A stretch of DNA of 5,974 nucleotides from positions 1 through 5,974 of the forward strand of contig CAMPJY010000146.1 of NCBI GenBank assembly GCA_946887025.1. Reading direction: 5' to 3'. Positions 1-5,974 of the stretch are shown here, one piece after another (within the stretch, counting starts at the first letter, position 1; the number at the start of each line of letters is the position of its first letter). Source of the DNA: an uncultured Salinimicrobium sp. (lineage in GTDB: Bacteria > Bacteroidota > Bacteroidia > Flavobacteriales > Flavobacteriaceae). Below the pieces are notes generated by a model. The model searched no databases, had not been told where the DNA came from, and saw only the letters and a program-made list of their open reading frames with translations. A program made the translations under genes and the position numbers.

Positions 1-76
1 TTTTTCTGCCGTTTTTCCAATTCAACTATCGCTGCTTTTTCCTGCTACCTTCCTTATACTTTCCTTGTGTCAAAAC

Positions 77-145
77 CATAATACAACCATACTACAAGCA
101 TACCACAAGCATATCACAACCATGTCACAACCATATCACAACCAT
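77..145 (+). repeat. 11-bp degenerate tandem repeat array (CATATCACAAC type)
   Basis: Six consecutive 11-bp units begin at 77, 88, 99, 110, 121 and 132, followed by a partial CAT at 143. Every unit starts with CAT and has ACAA at unit positions 7-10. The units are CATAATACAAC, CATACTACAAG, CATACCACAAG, CATATCACAAC, CATGTCACAAC and CATATCACAAC. The unit at 66-76 (TGTGTCAAAAC) is a weaker match of 8 in 11. Because 11 is not a multiple of 3 and stop codons occur, this is not coding. The spacing is close to one helical turn, so identical faces of each unit would lie on one side of the DNA. Function is unknown. Confidence 0.9.
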
Positions 146-183
146 TAAATAATGGTTCTGGTATGTTTCTGACATGGTTCTGA
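114..183. repeat. Large imperfect inverted repeat (33-position stem, 4-base loop)
   Basis: Pairing positions that sum to 297, arms 114-146 and 151-183 give 28 Watson-Crick pairs, one G-T pair (136/161) and four mismatches around the loop AAAT (147-150). The seven pairs next to the loop are perfect (AACCATT/AATGGTT). Three mismatches are C opposite C at 117/180, 128/169 and 139/158, exactly 11 bp apart; the fourth is 131/166. In duplex DNA this could extrude as a cruciform; in RNA it would form a long hairpin. No T-run follows, so it does not resemble an intrinsic terminator. Confidence 0.85.
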
Positions 184-205
184 ATTGGACTTAAAATGTT
201 CCTGA
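151..205 (+). repeat. Second 11-bp repeat array (AATGGTTCTGA type), inverted copy of the first
   Basis: Units in strict 11-bp phase start at 151 (AATGGTTCTGG), 162 (TATGTTTCTGA), 173 (CATGGTTCTGA), 184 (ATTGGACTTAA, poorly conserved) and 195 (AATGTTCCTGA). The reverse complement of the first array's unit can be phased as ATGGTTGTGAT. It differs from this array mainly by one base, G in place of C, so the two arrays look like inverted versions of one ancestral unit. Consistent substitutions within each arm suggest each arm expanded after the inversion, which is an inference. Confidence 0.75.
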
Positions 206-297
206 TTCGAGGAAGAAGCGGACCTGAAAACAGGAAGACAGCCAGAGGTTATATTGTGGAAGTCGACCGGAAAATGAATCAGCGATGTTGTGAAACA

Positions 298-337
298 TTT
301 GTTAATTACTTTGTGCCCCAGCTATTTTAACTTTTTG
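298..337 (+). promoter_or_regulatory. Candidate promoter zone for the parE operon
   Basis: The Bacteroidota promoter pattern is TTTG near -33 and TAnnTTTG near -7, about 19-21 bp apart. The best spacing here is TTTG at 298-301 with TATTTTAA at 323-330 (21 bp between), which matches only 4 of the 6 fixed -7 bases. Better -7 look-alikes, TTACTTTG (306-313) and TAACTTTT (328-335), lack a correctly spaced TTTG. The zone is plausible because it is A/T-rich and lies 40-80 bp before the gene, but no single promoter is convincing. Confidence 0.2.
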
Positions 338-366
338 TTCTAAAGCTTATATTAGCGGCTCAACCC

Positions 367-370
367 GAGG
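367..370 (+). promoter_or_regulatory. Shine-Dalgarno GAGG deciding the parE start
   Basis: GAGG ends 7 bases before the ATG at 378 and only 1 base before the in-frame ATG at 372. The spacing favours 378 as the real start. This also matches the MSE-type N-terminus expected for flavobacterial ParE. Confidence 0.55.
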
Positions 371-377
371 AATGCTT

Positions 378-2240
378 ATGAGTGAAGAAACTAAATATAC
401 CGAGGATAATATCCGGTCCTTAGACTGGAAGGAGCATATTCGCATGCGTCCCGGAATGTATATCGGGAAACTGGGCGACGGTTCCAGTGCCGATGACGGG
501 ATCTATATTCTGCTAAAGGAAGTTATCGACAACTGTATCGATGAATTCGTTATGGGAGCCGGGAAGACCATTGAGATCTCCATTCAGAACCAGAAGGTGA
601 TCGTCCGGGATTACGGACGGGGAATTCCGTTGGGCAAGGTAGTGGATGTGGTTTCCAAAATGAATACCGGGGGGAAATACGACACCCGCGCCTTCAAGAA
701 GTCGGTGGGACTCAACGGGGTTGGTACCAAAGCGGTAAATGCATTATCCTCAAGTTTCAGGGTTGAATCCACCAGGGACGGGCGATCAAAGTCTGCGGAA
801 TTTGAGCAGGGAAATCTCGTGAATGAGGAGGAGCTTGATGAAACCTCCAGAAGAAGAGGGACCAAGGTAACCTTCATTCCCGACGAAATCATTTTCAAGA
901 ACTACAAGTTCCGCTCGGAATATGTGGAGAAAATGCTGAAGAATTACGTGTACCTGAATCCGGGGCTCACGATTATTTTCAACGGGGAAAAATTTTATTC
1001 AGAAGAGGGGCTTAAAGACTTATTGTCCGACAGTATACACGAGGACGATCGTTTATATGAGATCATCCACCTGCGGGGGAATGATATTGAGGTGGCCATC
1101 ACCCATAGCAAATCCCAATACAGCGAGGAATACCATTCCTTTGTGAATGGACAGCATACTTCCCAGGGAGGGACTCACCTCGCGGCTTTTCGCGAAGCGG
1201 TGGTGAAGACCATCAGGGAATTTTACAACAAGAATTTTGAAGCCAGTGATGTAAGGAAATCCATAGTTTCTGCCATCAGTATTAAGGTCATGGAACCGGT
1301 TTTTGAAAGTCAGACAAAGACGAAGCTAGGTTCCACCGATATGGGAGGCGAACTGCCGACTGTCAGGACCTATATCAATGATTTCCTGAAGACCCAGCTG
1401 GATAACTTTCTACATAAGAACCCCGAGATCGCCGATGCCCTGCAAAGGAAGATCCTTCAGGCTGAAAGGGAGCGTAAGGAGTTGTCAGGTATCAGGAAAC
1501 TGGCAAAGGACAGGGCCAAGAAAGCCAGTCTTCACAACAAGAAACTTAGGGATTGCCGAATCCATCTGGGCGACAGCAAGAAGGAGCGATATCTGGAAAG
1601 TACCCTGTTCATCACGGAAGGGGATTCCGCGAGTGGTTCCATCACCAAATCCCGTGACGTCAACACTCAGGCGGTATTCAGTCTGCGTGGTAAGCCCCTG
1701 AACTCTTACGGGATGTCTAAAAAGATCGTGTACGAGAATGAAGAATTCAACCTTCTGCAGGCCGCCCTCAATATTGAAGAGTCCATGGAGGACCTTCGCT
1801 ACAACAATATCGTCATCGCTACCGATGCCGATGTCGACGGTATGCACATCAGACTGCTGCTGATCACCTTTTTCCTTCAGTTCTTTCCGGAATTGATCAA
1901 GGAGAACCACTTGTACATACTTCAGACCCCATTATTCAGGGTAAGGAATAAGAAGCAGACTTTCTATTGCTATAGCGAGCAGGAACGAAAGGAGGCTGTA
2001 GAAAAACTGGGAGGAAAACCAGAGATCACCCGCTTTAAAGGGCTGGGGGAAATTTCACCGGATGAATTCAAGAATTTCATAGGAGAAGATATCCGCCTGG
2101 ATCCGGTGATGCTGGACAAGGAAATGTCCATTGAAGAAATGCTGAGTTTTTACATGGGTAAGAATACTCCCGACAGGCAGGAGTTCATTATCGACAACCT
2201 GAAAGTGGAACTGGATTTAGTATCAGAACTAGGCCTATGA
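378..2240 (+). CDS. parE: DNA topoisomerase IV subunit B (ParE)
   Basis: ATPase and TOPRIM subunit of topoisomerase IV, which pairs with ParC to decatenate replicated chromosomes and relax supercoils using ATP. The protein is 620 residues, close to the usual ParE length of about 630, without large insertions. Numbered from the ATG at 378, the GHKL ATPase domain shows RPGMYIG (24-30), the catalytic-type Glu48 and Asn52 in EVIDNCIDE, Asp78 in RDYGRGIP and the ATP-lid motif GLNGVG (111-116). The transducer loop QTK (312-314) should carry the lysine that contacts the gamma-phosphate. The TOPRIM domain has EGDSA with Glu414 and the metal-binding DADVDG (Asp483, 485, 487), followed by the FKGLGEI motif. 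ParE rather than GyrB is inferred from the parC neighbour and the lack of GyrB insertions. An alternative ATG at 372 would add two residues. The stop overlaps the next gene by 4 bp (ATGA). Confidence 0.96.
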   Translation: MSEETKYTEDNIRSLDWKEHIRMRPGMYIGKLGDGSSADDGIYILLKEVIDNCIDEFVMGAGKTIEISIQNQKVIVRDYGRGIPLGKVVDVVSKMNTGGKYDTRAFKKSVGLNGVGTKAVNALSSSFRVESTRDGRSKSAEFEQGNLVNEEELDETSRRRGTKVTFIPDEIIFKNYKFRSEYVEKMLKNYVYLNPGLTIIFNGEKFYSEEGLKDLLSDSIHEDDRLYEIIHLRGNDIEVAITHSKSQYSEEYHSFVNGQHTSQGGTHLAAFREAVVKTIREFYNKNFEASDVRKSIVSAISIKVMEPVFESQTKTKLGSTDMGGELPTVRTYINDFLKTQLDNFLHKNPEIADALQRKILQAERERKELSGIRKLAKDRAKKASLHNKKLRDCRIHLGDSKKERYLESTLFITEGDSASGSITKSRDVNTQAVFSLRGKPLNSYGMSKKIVYENEEFNLLQAALNIEESMEDLRYNNIVIATDADVDGMHIRLLLITFFLQFFPELIKENHLYILQTPLFRVRNKKQTFYCYSEQERKEAVEKLGGKPEITRFKGLGEISPDEFKNFIGEDIRLDPVMLDKEMSIEEMLSFYMGKNTPDRQEFIIDNLKVELDLVSELGL

Positions 2241-2719
2241 GATTCAATAACAAAAAGGAAACAAATATCATCCCCTCCATCTACATTATTGTAGTAGCGG
2301 TTTTCATCACGAATATCTTTGCTGCCATCGAGATCAAGTACGATGATGTGCCTTTTAACTACAGCAGCCTGATCCCCAATGCCATCGCCCTGGTGCTGGC
2401 ACTTTATATCTTTATCGTGGGGAGGTACTTCGAATTCGACAGTGATGGGGAAACGCTGAACTTCAAGAGCAACGGACTTCTGATTTCCAAGTTCTTCCAT
2501 TACAGGGAGCAGCGTACAGAGGTTCCTAAATCGAAACTGATCAGTTTCAAGGTCGAGAATTATTTTTTTTACAAGAGACTACACATTTTTATCACCTCCC
2601 GGAACTCAAAAGGTTTCCGGCATTATAAATACAATATCACCTTTCTGGGGAACAAGAAATGCAAATCCTTGAAGCAATCCCTCGAGAAGGTGGTCATCTA
2701 CAATAAAGCAAGGGCGTAA
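2237..2719 (+). CDS. Two-helix membrane protein with a possible PH-like cytoplasmic domain, function unknown
   Basis: I do not recognise a named family. The 160-residue product has two hydrophobic segments, about residues 11-31 and 44-62, joined by a short acidic loop containing YDD. The N-terminus (MRFNNKK) and the C-terminal region are basic, so by the positive-inside rule both ends should be cytoplasmic. Residues 64-160 alternate short hydrophobic and polar stretches suggestive of beta-strands and end in a predicted helix ([10 protein letters not shown]). That outline resembles bacterial PH-type (DUF304-like) domains, but this is a fold impression only. There are no catalytic motifs or paired cysteines. 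Translation is probably coupled to parE through the ATGA overlap, since no good ribosome binding site precedes the start; the stop abuts the parC ATG. Its place between the two subunit genes suggests a membrane-linked accessory role or a simple passenger; neither can be shown here. Confidence 0.85.
   Translation: MRFNNKKETNIIPSIYIIVVAVFITNIFAAIEIKYDDVPFNYSSLIPNAIALVLALYIFIVGRYFEFDSDGETLNFKSNGLLISKFFHYREQRTEVPKSKLISFKVENYFFYKRLHIFITSRNSKGFRHYKYNITFLGNKKCKSLKQSLEKVVIYNKARA
2533..2548. repeat. Perfect 16-bp palindrome inside the membrane-protein gene
   Basis: GAAACTGATCAGTTTC equals its own reverse complement and could form a 6-bp stem with a GATC loop. It lies 14 bases before a run of eight T at 2563-2570, which encodes consecutive Phe codons. 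That gap is too long for a standard intrinsic terminator. It may be chance or a protein-binding site. Confidence 0.7.
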
Positions 2720-5416
2720 ATGGAAATTGAAAATCAGGACGGTTCTTTGGAAGAACAATTTGAGAACAATGAAGAGGAACAGCTTGATGAAAGTCAGAAA
2801 GGACTGATCAAGGTCACAGGCATGTACAAGGACTGGTTTCTTGACTACGCCTCCTATGTGATCCTGGAACGGGCAGTACCTTCACTTGAGGACGGTTTCA
2901 AACCGGTACAGCGCAGGATCATGCATTCCATGAAGGATCTTGACGACGGCCGATATAACAAGGTGGCCAATGTCGTGGGGCACACCATGCAGTACCACCC
3001 TCATGGTGACGCCAGTATTGGGGACGCCATGGTGCAGATGGGGCAGAAGGACCTGCTGATCGATACCCAGGGAAACTGGGGGAATATCCTCACCGGGGAT
3101 GGGGCTGCCGCTGCGCGATATATCGAGGCAAGGCTTTCCAAATTTGCCCTGGACGTTGTATTTAATCCCAAGATCACCGAGTGGCAGTTATCCTATGACG
3201 GGCGTAAAAATGAGCCGGTAAACCTGCCCGTTATGTTTCCGCTTCTTCTGGCGCAGGGCGCGGAAGGGATTGCCGTAGGACTCAGTACAAAGATCCTTCC
3301 GCACAATTTTATTGAACTCATAGAGGCCAGTATAAAACATCTTCAGGGGAAAAAATTCAGCTTATATCCTGATTTTCCGACAGGAGGGATTGCAGATATC
3401 ACGGGCTATAACGACGGAATGCGCGGCGGAAGGGTCCGGGTGCGGGCCAAGATCTCGCAGCTGGATAAACATACGCTGGTGATCACTGAAATTCCTTTCA
3501 GCACCAACACCTCCACCCTTATTGATTCTATCCTGAAGGCGAACGAAAAGGGCAAGATCAAGATCAAGAAAATAGAGGATAACACCTCCAGCGAAGTGGA
3601 GATCCTTATCCATCTGCCTCCGAATCATTCCCCGGATAAAACCATAGATGCGCTTTATGCCTTCACCAGCTGCGAGACCTCCCTTTCGCCCCTGAGCTGT
3701 ATCATTATTGACAATAAGCCGGCATTCCTGGGGGTTTCAGAAATTTTAAGACGTTCTACAGATCATACCCTCAGCCTTTTAAAAAGTGAACTGGAGATCA
3801 GGCTCGATGAATATCAGGAGCAGTGGCATTTTGCATCTCTGGAGCGAATTTTCATAGAAAACAGGATATATCGCAACATAGAAGATGAGGAAACCTGGGA
3901 AGGGGTGATCCAGGCCATTGATAAAGGATTAAAACCACATATCGGGCATCTGGTAAGGGCAGTGACGGAGGAAGATATAGTTCGCCTGACAGAGATCAGG
4001 ATCAAGAGAATTTCGAAATTCGACCTGGATAAGGCGCAGCAGAAGATAGAGGCCCTGGAAGGGGAAATTGCGCAGGTAAAACATCATCTGGACCATCTTG
4101 TTGAATACGCCATTGCATATTTTACGAGACTGAAGAAGGAATACGGGGCAGGCAAGGAACGAAAAACGGAGCTTCGGCTTTTTGAGGATATAGAAGCCAC
4201 CAAGGTTGTTATTCGCAACACTAAATTATATGTCAATCGCAAAGAAGGTTTTGTGGGAACAGGTTTGAAGCGGGACGAATACGTTACTGACTGTTCCGAT
4301 ATTGACGATGTCATCTGTTTTACCAAAGAAGGCAAAATGATCGTGACCAAAGTGGATGACAAGAAGTTCATAGGTAAGGATATCATTCACGTGGCGGTAT
4401 TCAAGAAAAAGGATAAGCGCACTATTTACAACCTGATCTACAGGGATGGAAAAAATGGTGCTTCTTATATTAAACGCTTTGCGGTGACCTCCACCACCCG
4501 CGACAGGGAGTATGATATTACCCAGGGGAAAAAAGGATCTGAAATCCTTTATTTCTCCGAGAACCCCAACGGGGAGGCTGAAGTGGTGATGGTATACCTG
4601 AGACAGGTAGGCAGCATCAAGAAACTCAAATTTGAAGTTGATTTCCGGGATCTGGCGATCAAAGGGCGTGCAGTAAAAGGGAATATAGTTACCAAATACG
4701 CCATCAAAAAAATTGAACTGAAGGAGGAAGGAGTATCCACCCTTAAACCCCGAAGGATCTGGTTTGATGAAACTGTCAAACGTCTGAATGTGGACGAGAG
4801 AGGGGAGCTCCTGGGAGAATTCAGGGGAGAAGATCGTCTTTTGATCATTACTCAGAACGGGGTGGCAAAGACTATCAAACCTGAACTGACTACCCGCTTT
4901 GATGAAGATATGGTGGTGCTGGAGAAATGGGTACCTAAAAAACCTATAACTGCAATTTACTGGGAAGCAGAAAAAGAACGCTTCTATGTAAAGCGTTTCG
5001 TTATTGAAAATGCGGATCGCGAAGAAAACTTCATAGGGGAAAATCCCAAATCCTATCTGGAAATTGTTTCCACAGATTATCTTCCGGTAGCCGAGGTCGT
5101 CTTTTATAAGGAGAGAGGAAAGGACCAAAGGCCAAATGACCTGGTGGATCTGGATGAATTTATTTCTGTCAAAGGGATAAAGGCCTTAGGAAATCAGCTG
5201 ACCAGCCTAAAGGTGAGGCAGATAAATCTGATGGATCCCAAACCTTTTGTGACTCCCGAGGAAACCGCGCCCGAAGACATGGAAGTAGTCGGGGAGGATT
5301 CGGTAGGAGGCGATGCCGAGGCTGTGCCTACAGAGAGCCCTGATTTTTCACAGGGAAAGCTGAACAAGAGTCCCCAGAAGGGAGACGATTCCCAGATCAA
5401 ATTATTTGACGAATAA
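2720..5416 (+). CDS. parC: DNA topoisomerase IV subunit A (ParC)
   Basis: DNA breakage-reunion subunit of topoisomerase IV. It cleaves both strands of the gate DNA through a covalent tyrosine link and works with ParE. The protein is 898 residues, longer than E. coli ParC (752). An acidic N-terminal extension (1-26) precedes the winged-helix domain: PVQRRIMHSM (62-71), HPHGDASIGD (93-102) and catalytic Arg133-Tyr134 in AARYIEARL. Residues about 434-480 look like the coiled-coil region near the C-gate. The C-terminal beta-pinwheel begins near residue 503, with blade-like strands around 528, 621, 704 and 743. No GyrA box (QRRGGKG type) is visible, supporting ParC over GyrA. A low-complexity acidic tail ends in QIKLFDE, a clamp-binding-like motif. 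The position equivalent to E. coli GyrA Ser83 is Ala98, while the acidic partner is kept as Asp102. A ribosome binding site AAGGG (2710-2714) lies 5 bases before the start, which directly abuts the previous stop. Confidence 0.95.
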   Translation: MEIENQDGSLEEQFENNEEEQLDESQKGLIKVTGMYKDWFLDYASYVILERAVPSLEDGFKPVQRRIMHSMKDLDDGRYNKVANVVGHTMQYHPHGDASIGDAMVQMGQKDLLIDTQGNWGNILTGDGAAAARYIEARLSKFALDVVFNPKITEWQLSYDGRKNEPVNLPVMFPLLLAQGAEGIAVGLSTKILPHNFIELIEASIKHLQGKKFSLYPDFPTGGIADITGYNDGMRGGRVRVRAKISQLDKHTLVITEIPFSTNTSTLIDSILKANEKGKIKIKKIEDNTSSEVEILIHLPPNHSPDKTIDALYAFTSCETSLSPLSCIIIDNKPAFLGVSEILRRSTDHTLSLLKSELEIRLDEYQEQWHFASLERIFIENRIYRNIEDEETWEGVIQAIDKGLKPHIGHLVRAVTEEDIVRLTEIRIKRISKFDLDKAQQKIEALEGEIAQVKHHLDHLVEYAIAYFTRLKKEYGAGKERKTELRLFEDIEATKVVIRNTKLYVNRKEGFVGTGLKRDEYVTDCSDIDDVICFTKEGKMIVTKVDDKKFIGKDIIHVAVFKKKDKRTIYNLIYRDGKNGASYIKRFAVTSTTRDREYDITQGKKGSEILYFSENPNGEAEVVMVYLRQVGSIKKLKFEVDFRDLAIKGRAVKGNIVTKYAIKKIELKEEGVSTLKPRRIWFDETVKRLNVDERGELLGEFRGEDRLLIITQNGVAKTIKPELTTRFDEDMVVLEKWVPKKPITAIYWEAEKERFYVKRFVIENADREENFIGENPKSYLEIVSTDYLPVAEVVFYKERGKDQRPNDLVDLDEFISVKGIKALGNQLTSLKVRQINLMDPKPFVTPEETAPEDMEVVGEDSVGGDAEAVPTESPDFSQGKLNKSPQKGDDSQIKLFDE

Positions 5417-5856
5417 TGGGATTGATCAAGGAATTCAGGGAATTTGCCATCAAAGGCAACATGATCGACATGGCGGTGGGTATTATAATAGGTACCGCCT
5501 TTAACTCTGTAGTGGATGTGCTGGTGAAGCAGGTGATCATGCCCCCACTTTCCCTGATGACGGAAGGAGTCAAGTATTCGGATAAGAAATGGGTGCTCAG
5601 GGAGGGAACTTTCACTGCCGATGGGACAGCCATTGTTTCTGAGGTCAATATAGCTTATGGGGCGCTTCTGGAGGTGCTGCTGGATTTCCTTATCATTGGA
5701 TTTACTGTTTTTATTGTAGTAAAATTGATGAACCGGTTCAGAAAGAAAGCCGAGGACCCCAATGACAAAACTGTGGCTCCTGCAAGGGACGTACAGCTCC
5801 TGGAGAACCTGAATCGCCTGATGCAGGAACAGAATGAGTTGCTGAGGAAGAAGTAG
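5416..5856 (+). CDS. mscL: Large-conductance mechanosensitive channel MscL
   Basis: Inner-membrane homopentameric channel that opens under membrane tension and releases solutes during hypo-osmotic shock. The 146-residue product is near the family's usual 130-150. It starts with the amphipathic helix GLIKEFREFAIKGN, followed by TM1 (about 16-43), where DMAVGIIIG carries the hydrophobic gate: Met19 and Ile23 replace E. coli Leu19 and Val23. MPP (42-44) closes TM1. The periplasmic loop is about 6 residues longer than in E. coli. TM2 spans about 81-105 (YGALLEVLLDFLIIGF) and ends at the basic stretch NRFRKK. A C-terminal helical bundle (126-143, LLENLNRLMQEQNELL) follows. The ATG shares one base with the parC stop (TAATG) and no Shine-Dalgarno is apparent, so translation probably depends on ribosomes finishing parC. 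Confidence 0.95.
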   Translation: MGLIKEFREFAIKGNMIDMAVGIIIGTAFNSVVDVLVKQVIMPPLSLMTEGVKYSDKKWVLREGTFTADGTAIVSEVNIAYGALLEVLLDFLIIGFTVFIVVKLMNRFRKKAEDPNDKTVAPARDVQLLENLNRLMQEQNELLRKK

Positions 5857-5866
5857 ACCTGAATAA

Positions 5867-5930
5867 CGGCCACGAATACACGAATACTATTAGATAGGAT
5901 CCTTGGAAAATATTCGTGAATTCGTGGCTG
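5867..5930. repeat. Long inverted repeat built from 8-bp tandem units
   Basis: The left arm GCCACGAATACACGAATA (5869-5886) and right arm TATTCGTGAATTCGTGGC (5911-5928) pair at 17 of 18 positions; the one mismatch is 5878/5919. A G-T and a C-G pair extend the stem outwards to 5867/5930. The left arm is itself two exact copies of CACGAATA (5871-5878 and 5879-5886); the right arm is a 7-of-8 tandem. The 24-base loop (5887-5910) contains CTAT-TAG-ATAG and GGATCC. I recall similar CACGAAT-type intergenic repeats from Bacteroidota genomes, but cannot verify that here. Confidence 0.88.
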
Positions 5931-5940
5931 AATATATTTT
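5867..5940 (+). terminator. Possible terminator after mscL
   Basis: The strong stem at 5867-5930 starts 10 bases after the mscL stop and is followed by an A/T-rich tail (AATATATTTT, 5931-5940). It sits between convergent genes, the usual place for a bidirectional terminator. The tail is a poor T-run and the 24-base loop is large for an intrinsic terminator, so this is only a contextual call. Confidence 0.35.
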
Positions 5941-5974
5941 ACTCCACCTTTACCGCCGTCCCTCGTTGTTTATT
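5939..5974 (-). CDS. C-terminal end of a convergent gene, cut by the window edge
   Basis: Read on the minus strand, the last bases encode NKQRGTAVKVE followed by TAA (complement of 5939-5941), and the frame is open to the window end. The composition is protein-like and the position just beyond a possible bidirectional terminator fits the 3' end of a convergent gene. Eleven residues are too few to name a family, and chance openness over 36 bases is quite possible. Confidence 0.35.
   Translation of the reverse strand, partial: NKQRGTAVKVE

Larger units (their letters stand above)
1..371. other. Upstream intergenic region without a convincing gene
   Basis: No reading frame on either strand in this stretch looks like a real protein. 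Positions 1-66 are pyrimidine-rich on the plus strand and include three TTCCT-starting units at 39, 50 and 61, spaced exactly 11 bp apart. Positions 77-205 hold two 11-bp repeat arrays that are inverted relative to each other (listed separately). Positions 206-297 show only small features: CCTG-AAAA-CAGG at 223-234 and ATGTT-GTGA-AACAT at 285-298. The last 75 bases become A/T-rich, as expected for a Bacteroidota promoter zone ahead of parE. Whether the gene further upstream is divergent or codirectional cannot be seen. Confidence 0.7.

Noticed and set aside
1..44. Possible minus-strand coding start reading ...AAIVELEKRQK
   Set aside because: The peptide looks protein-like, but only about 14 codons are visible and no ATG is present in frame after the stop at 45-47; a TTG start is possible but unsupported.
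1..81. Possible 3' end of a plus-strand gene ending in TAA at 79-81
   Set aside because: The 26-residue translation (FFCRFSNS...) has no protein-like pattern and overlaps the repeat tract.
77..205. CRISPR array
   Set aside because: The units are 11 bp, degenerate and directly adjacent, with no spacers, and no cas gene is present.
223..234. Small hairpin CCTG-AAAA-CAGG
   Set aside because: Arms of 4 bp with no T-run are expected by chance at this length.
372..377. parE start at the first in-frame ATG (372)
   Set aside because: GAGG at 367-370 is only 1 base away, while the ATG at 378 has a 7-base spacer and gives the expected MSE N-terminus.
1485..1910. 141-codon open frame on the minus strand
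   Set aside because: It mirrors the conserved TOPRIM region of parE; no independent start signal or recognisable protein is visible.
4226..5128. 300-codon open frame on the minus strand
   Set aside because: It lies wholly inside the parC C-terminal domain, antisense to a well-supported gene. Its translation is rich in Phe, Ile and Ser without family motifs, as expected for the mirror of a Lys/Glu-rich coding sequence.
2720..5416. GyrA instead of ParC
   Set aside because: No GyrA box (QRRGGKG type) is seen and the gene shares an operon with a ParE-type subunit B.

Overview
The window looks like a chromosomal segment from a member of the Bacteroidota, most likely a marine-type flavobacterium. 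This rests on the protein style (ParE opening [10 protein letters not shown], ParC with HPHGDASIGD), the parE-to-parC gene order, weak Shine-Dalgarno use and mid-range GC judged by eye. It is a judgement from family resemblance, not from a search.

Layout. Positions 1-371 hold no convincing gene. They contain a striking block of 11-bp periodic repeats (about 39-205) whose two halves are inverted copies of each other and can fold into a 33-position stem. A poorly defined promoter zone and a ribosome binding site for parE follow. From 378 to 5856 there are four same-strand genes with no intergenic space: parE (topoisomerase IV subunit B), a 160-residue two-helix membrane protein of unknown function, parC (topoisomerase IV subunit A) and mscL (large-conductance mechanosensitive channel). 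The junctions are ATGA (4-bp overlap), TAA/ATG (directly abutting) and TAATG (1-bp overlap), so the four are very probably one translationally coupled operon. After mscL comes a long inverted repeat (5867-5930). The last 36 bases read on the minus strand as the C-terminal end of a convergent gene that runs off the window.

How the genes work together. ParE (ATPase and TOPRIM) and ParC (breakage-reunion and DNA-wrapping C-terminal domain) form the heterotetramer that decatenates sister chromosomes. The small membrane protein sits between the two subunit genes and has a PH-like cytoplasmic domain by fold impression only. MscL is an osmotic safety valve with no known mechanistic tie to topoisomerase IV.

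The points most worth a second look are the 11-bp inverted repeat block upstream of a topology enzyme, the membrane protein embedded between parE and parC, a sliding-clamp-type motif (QIKLF) at the extreme C-terminus of ParC, an alanine at the quinolone-bridging serine position of ParC, and the 3' inverted repeat built from 8-bp tandem units. Nothing here is clearly a new defence or mobile system; the core is ordinary housekeeping.
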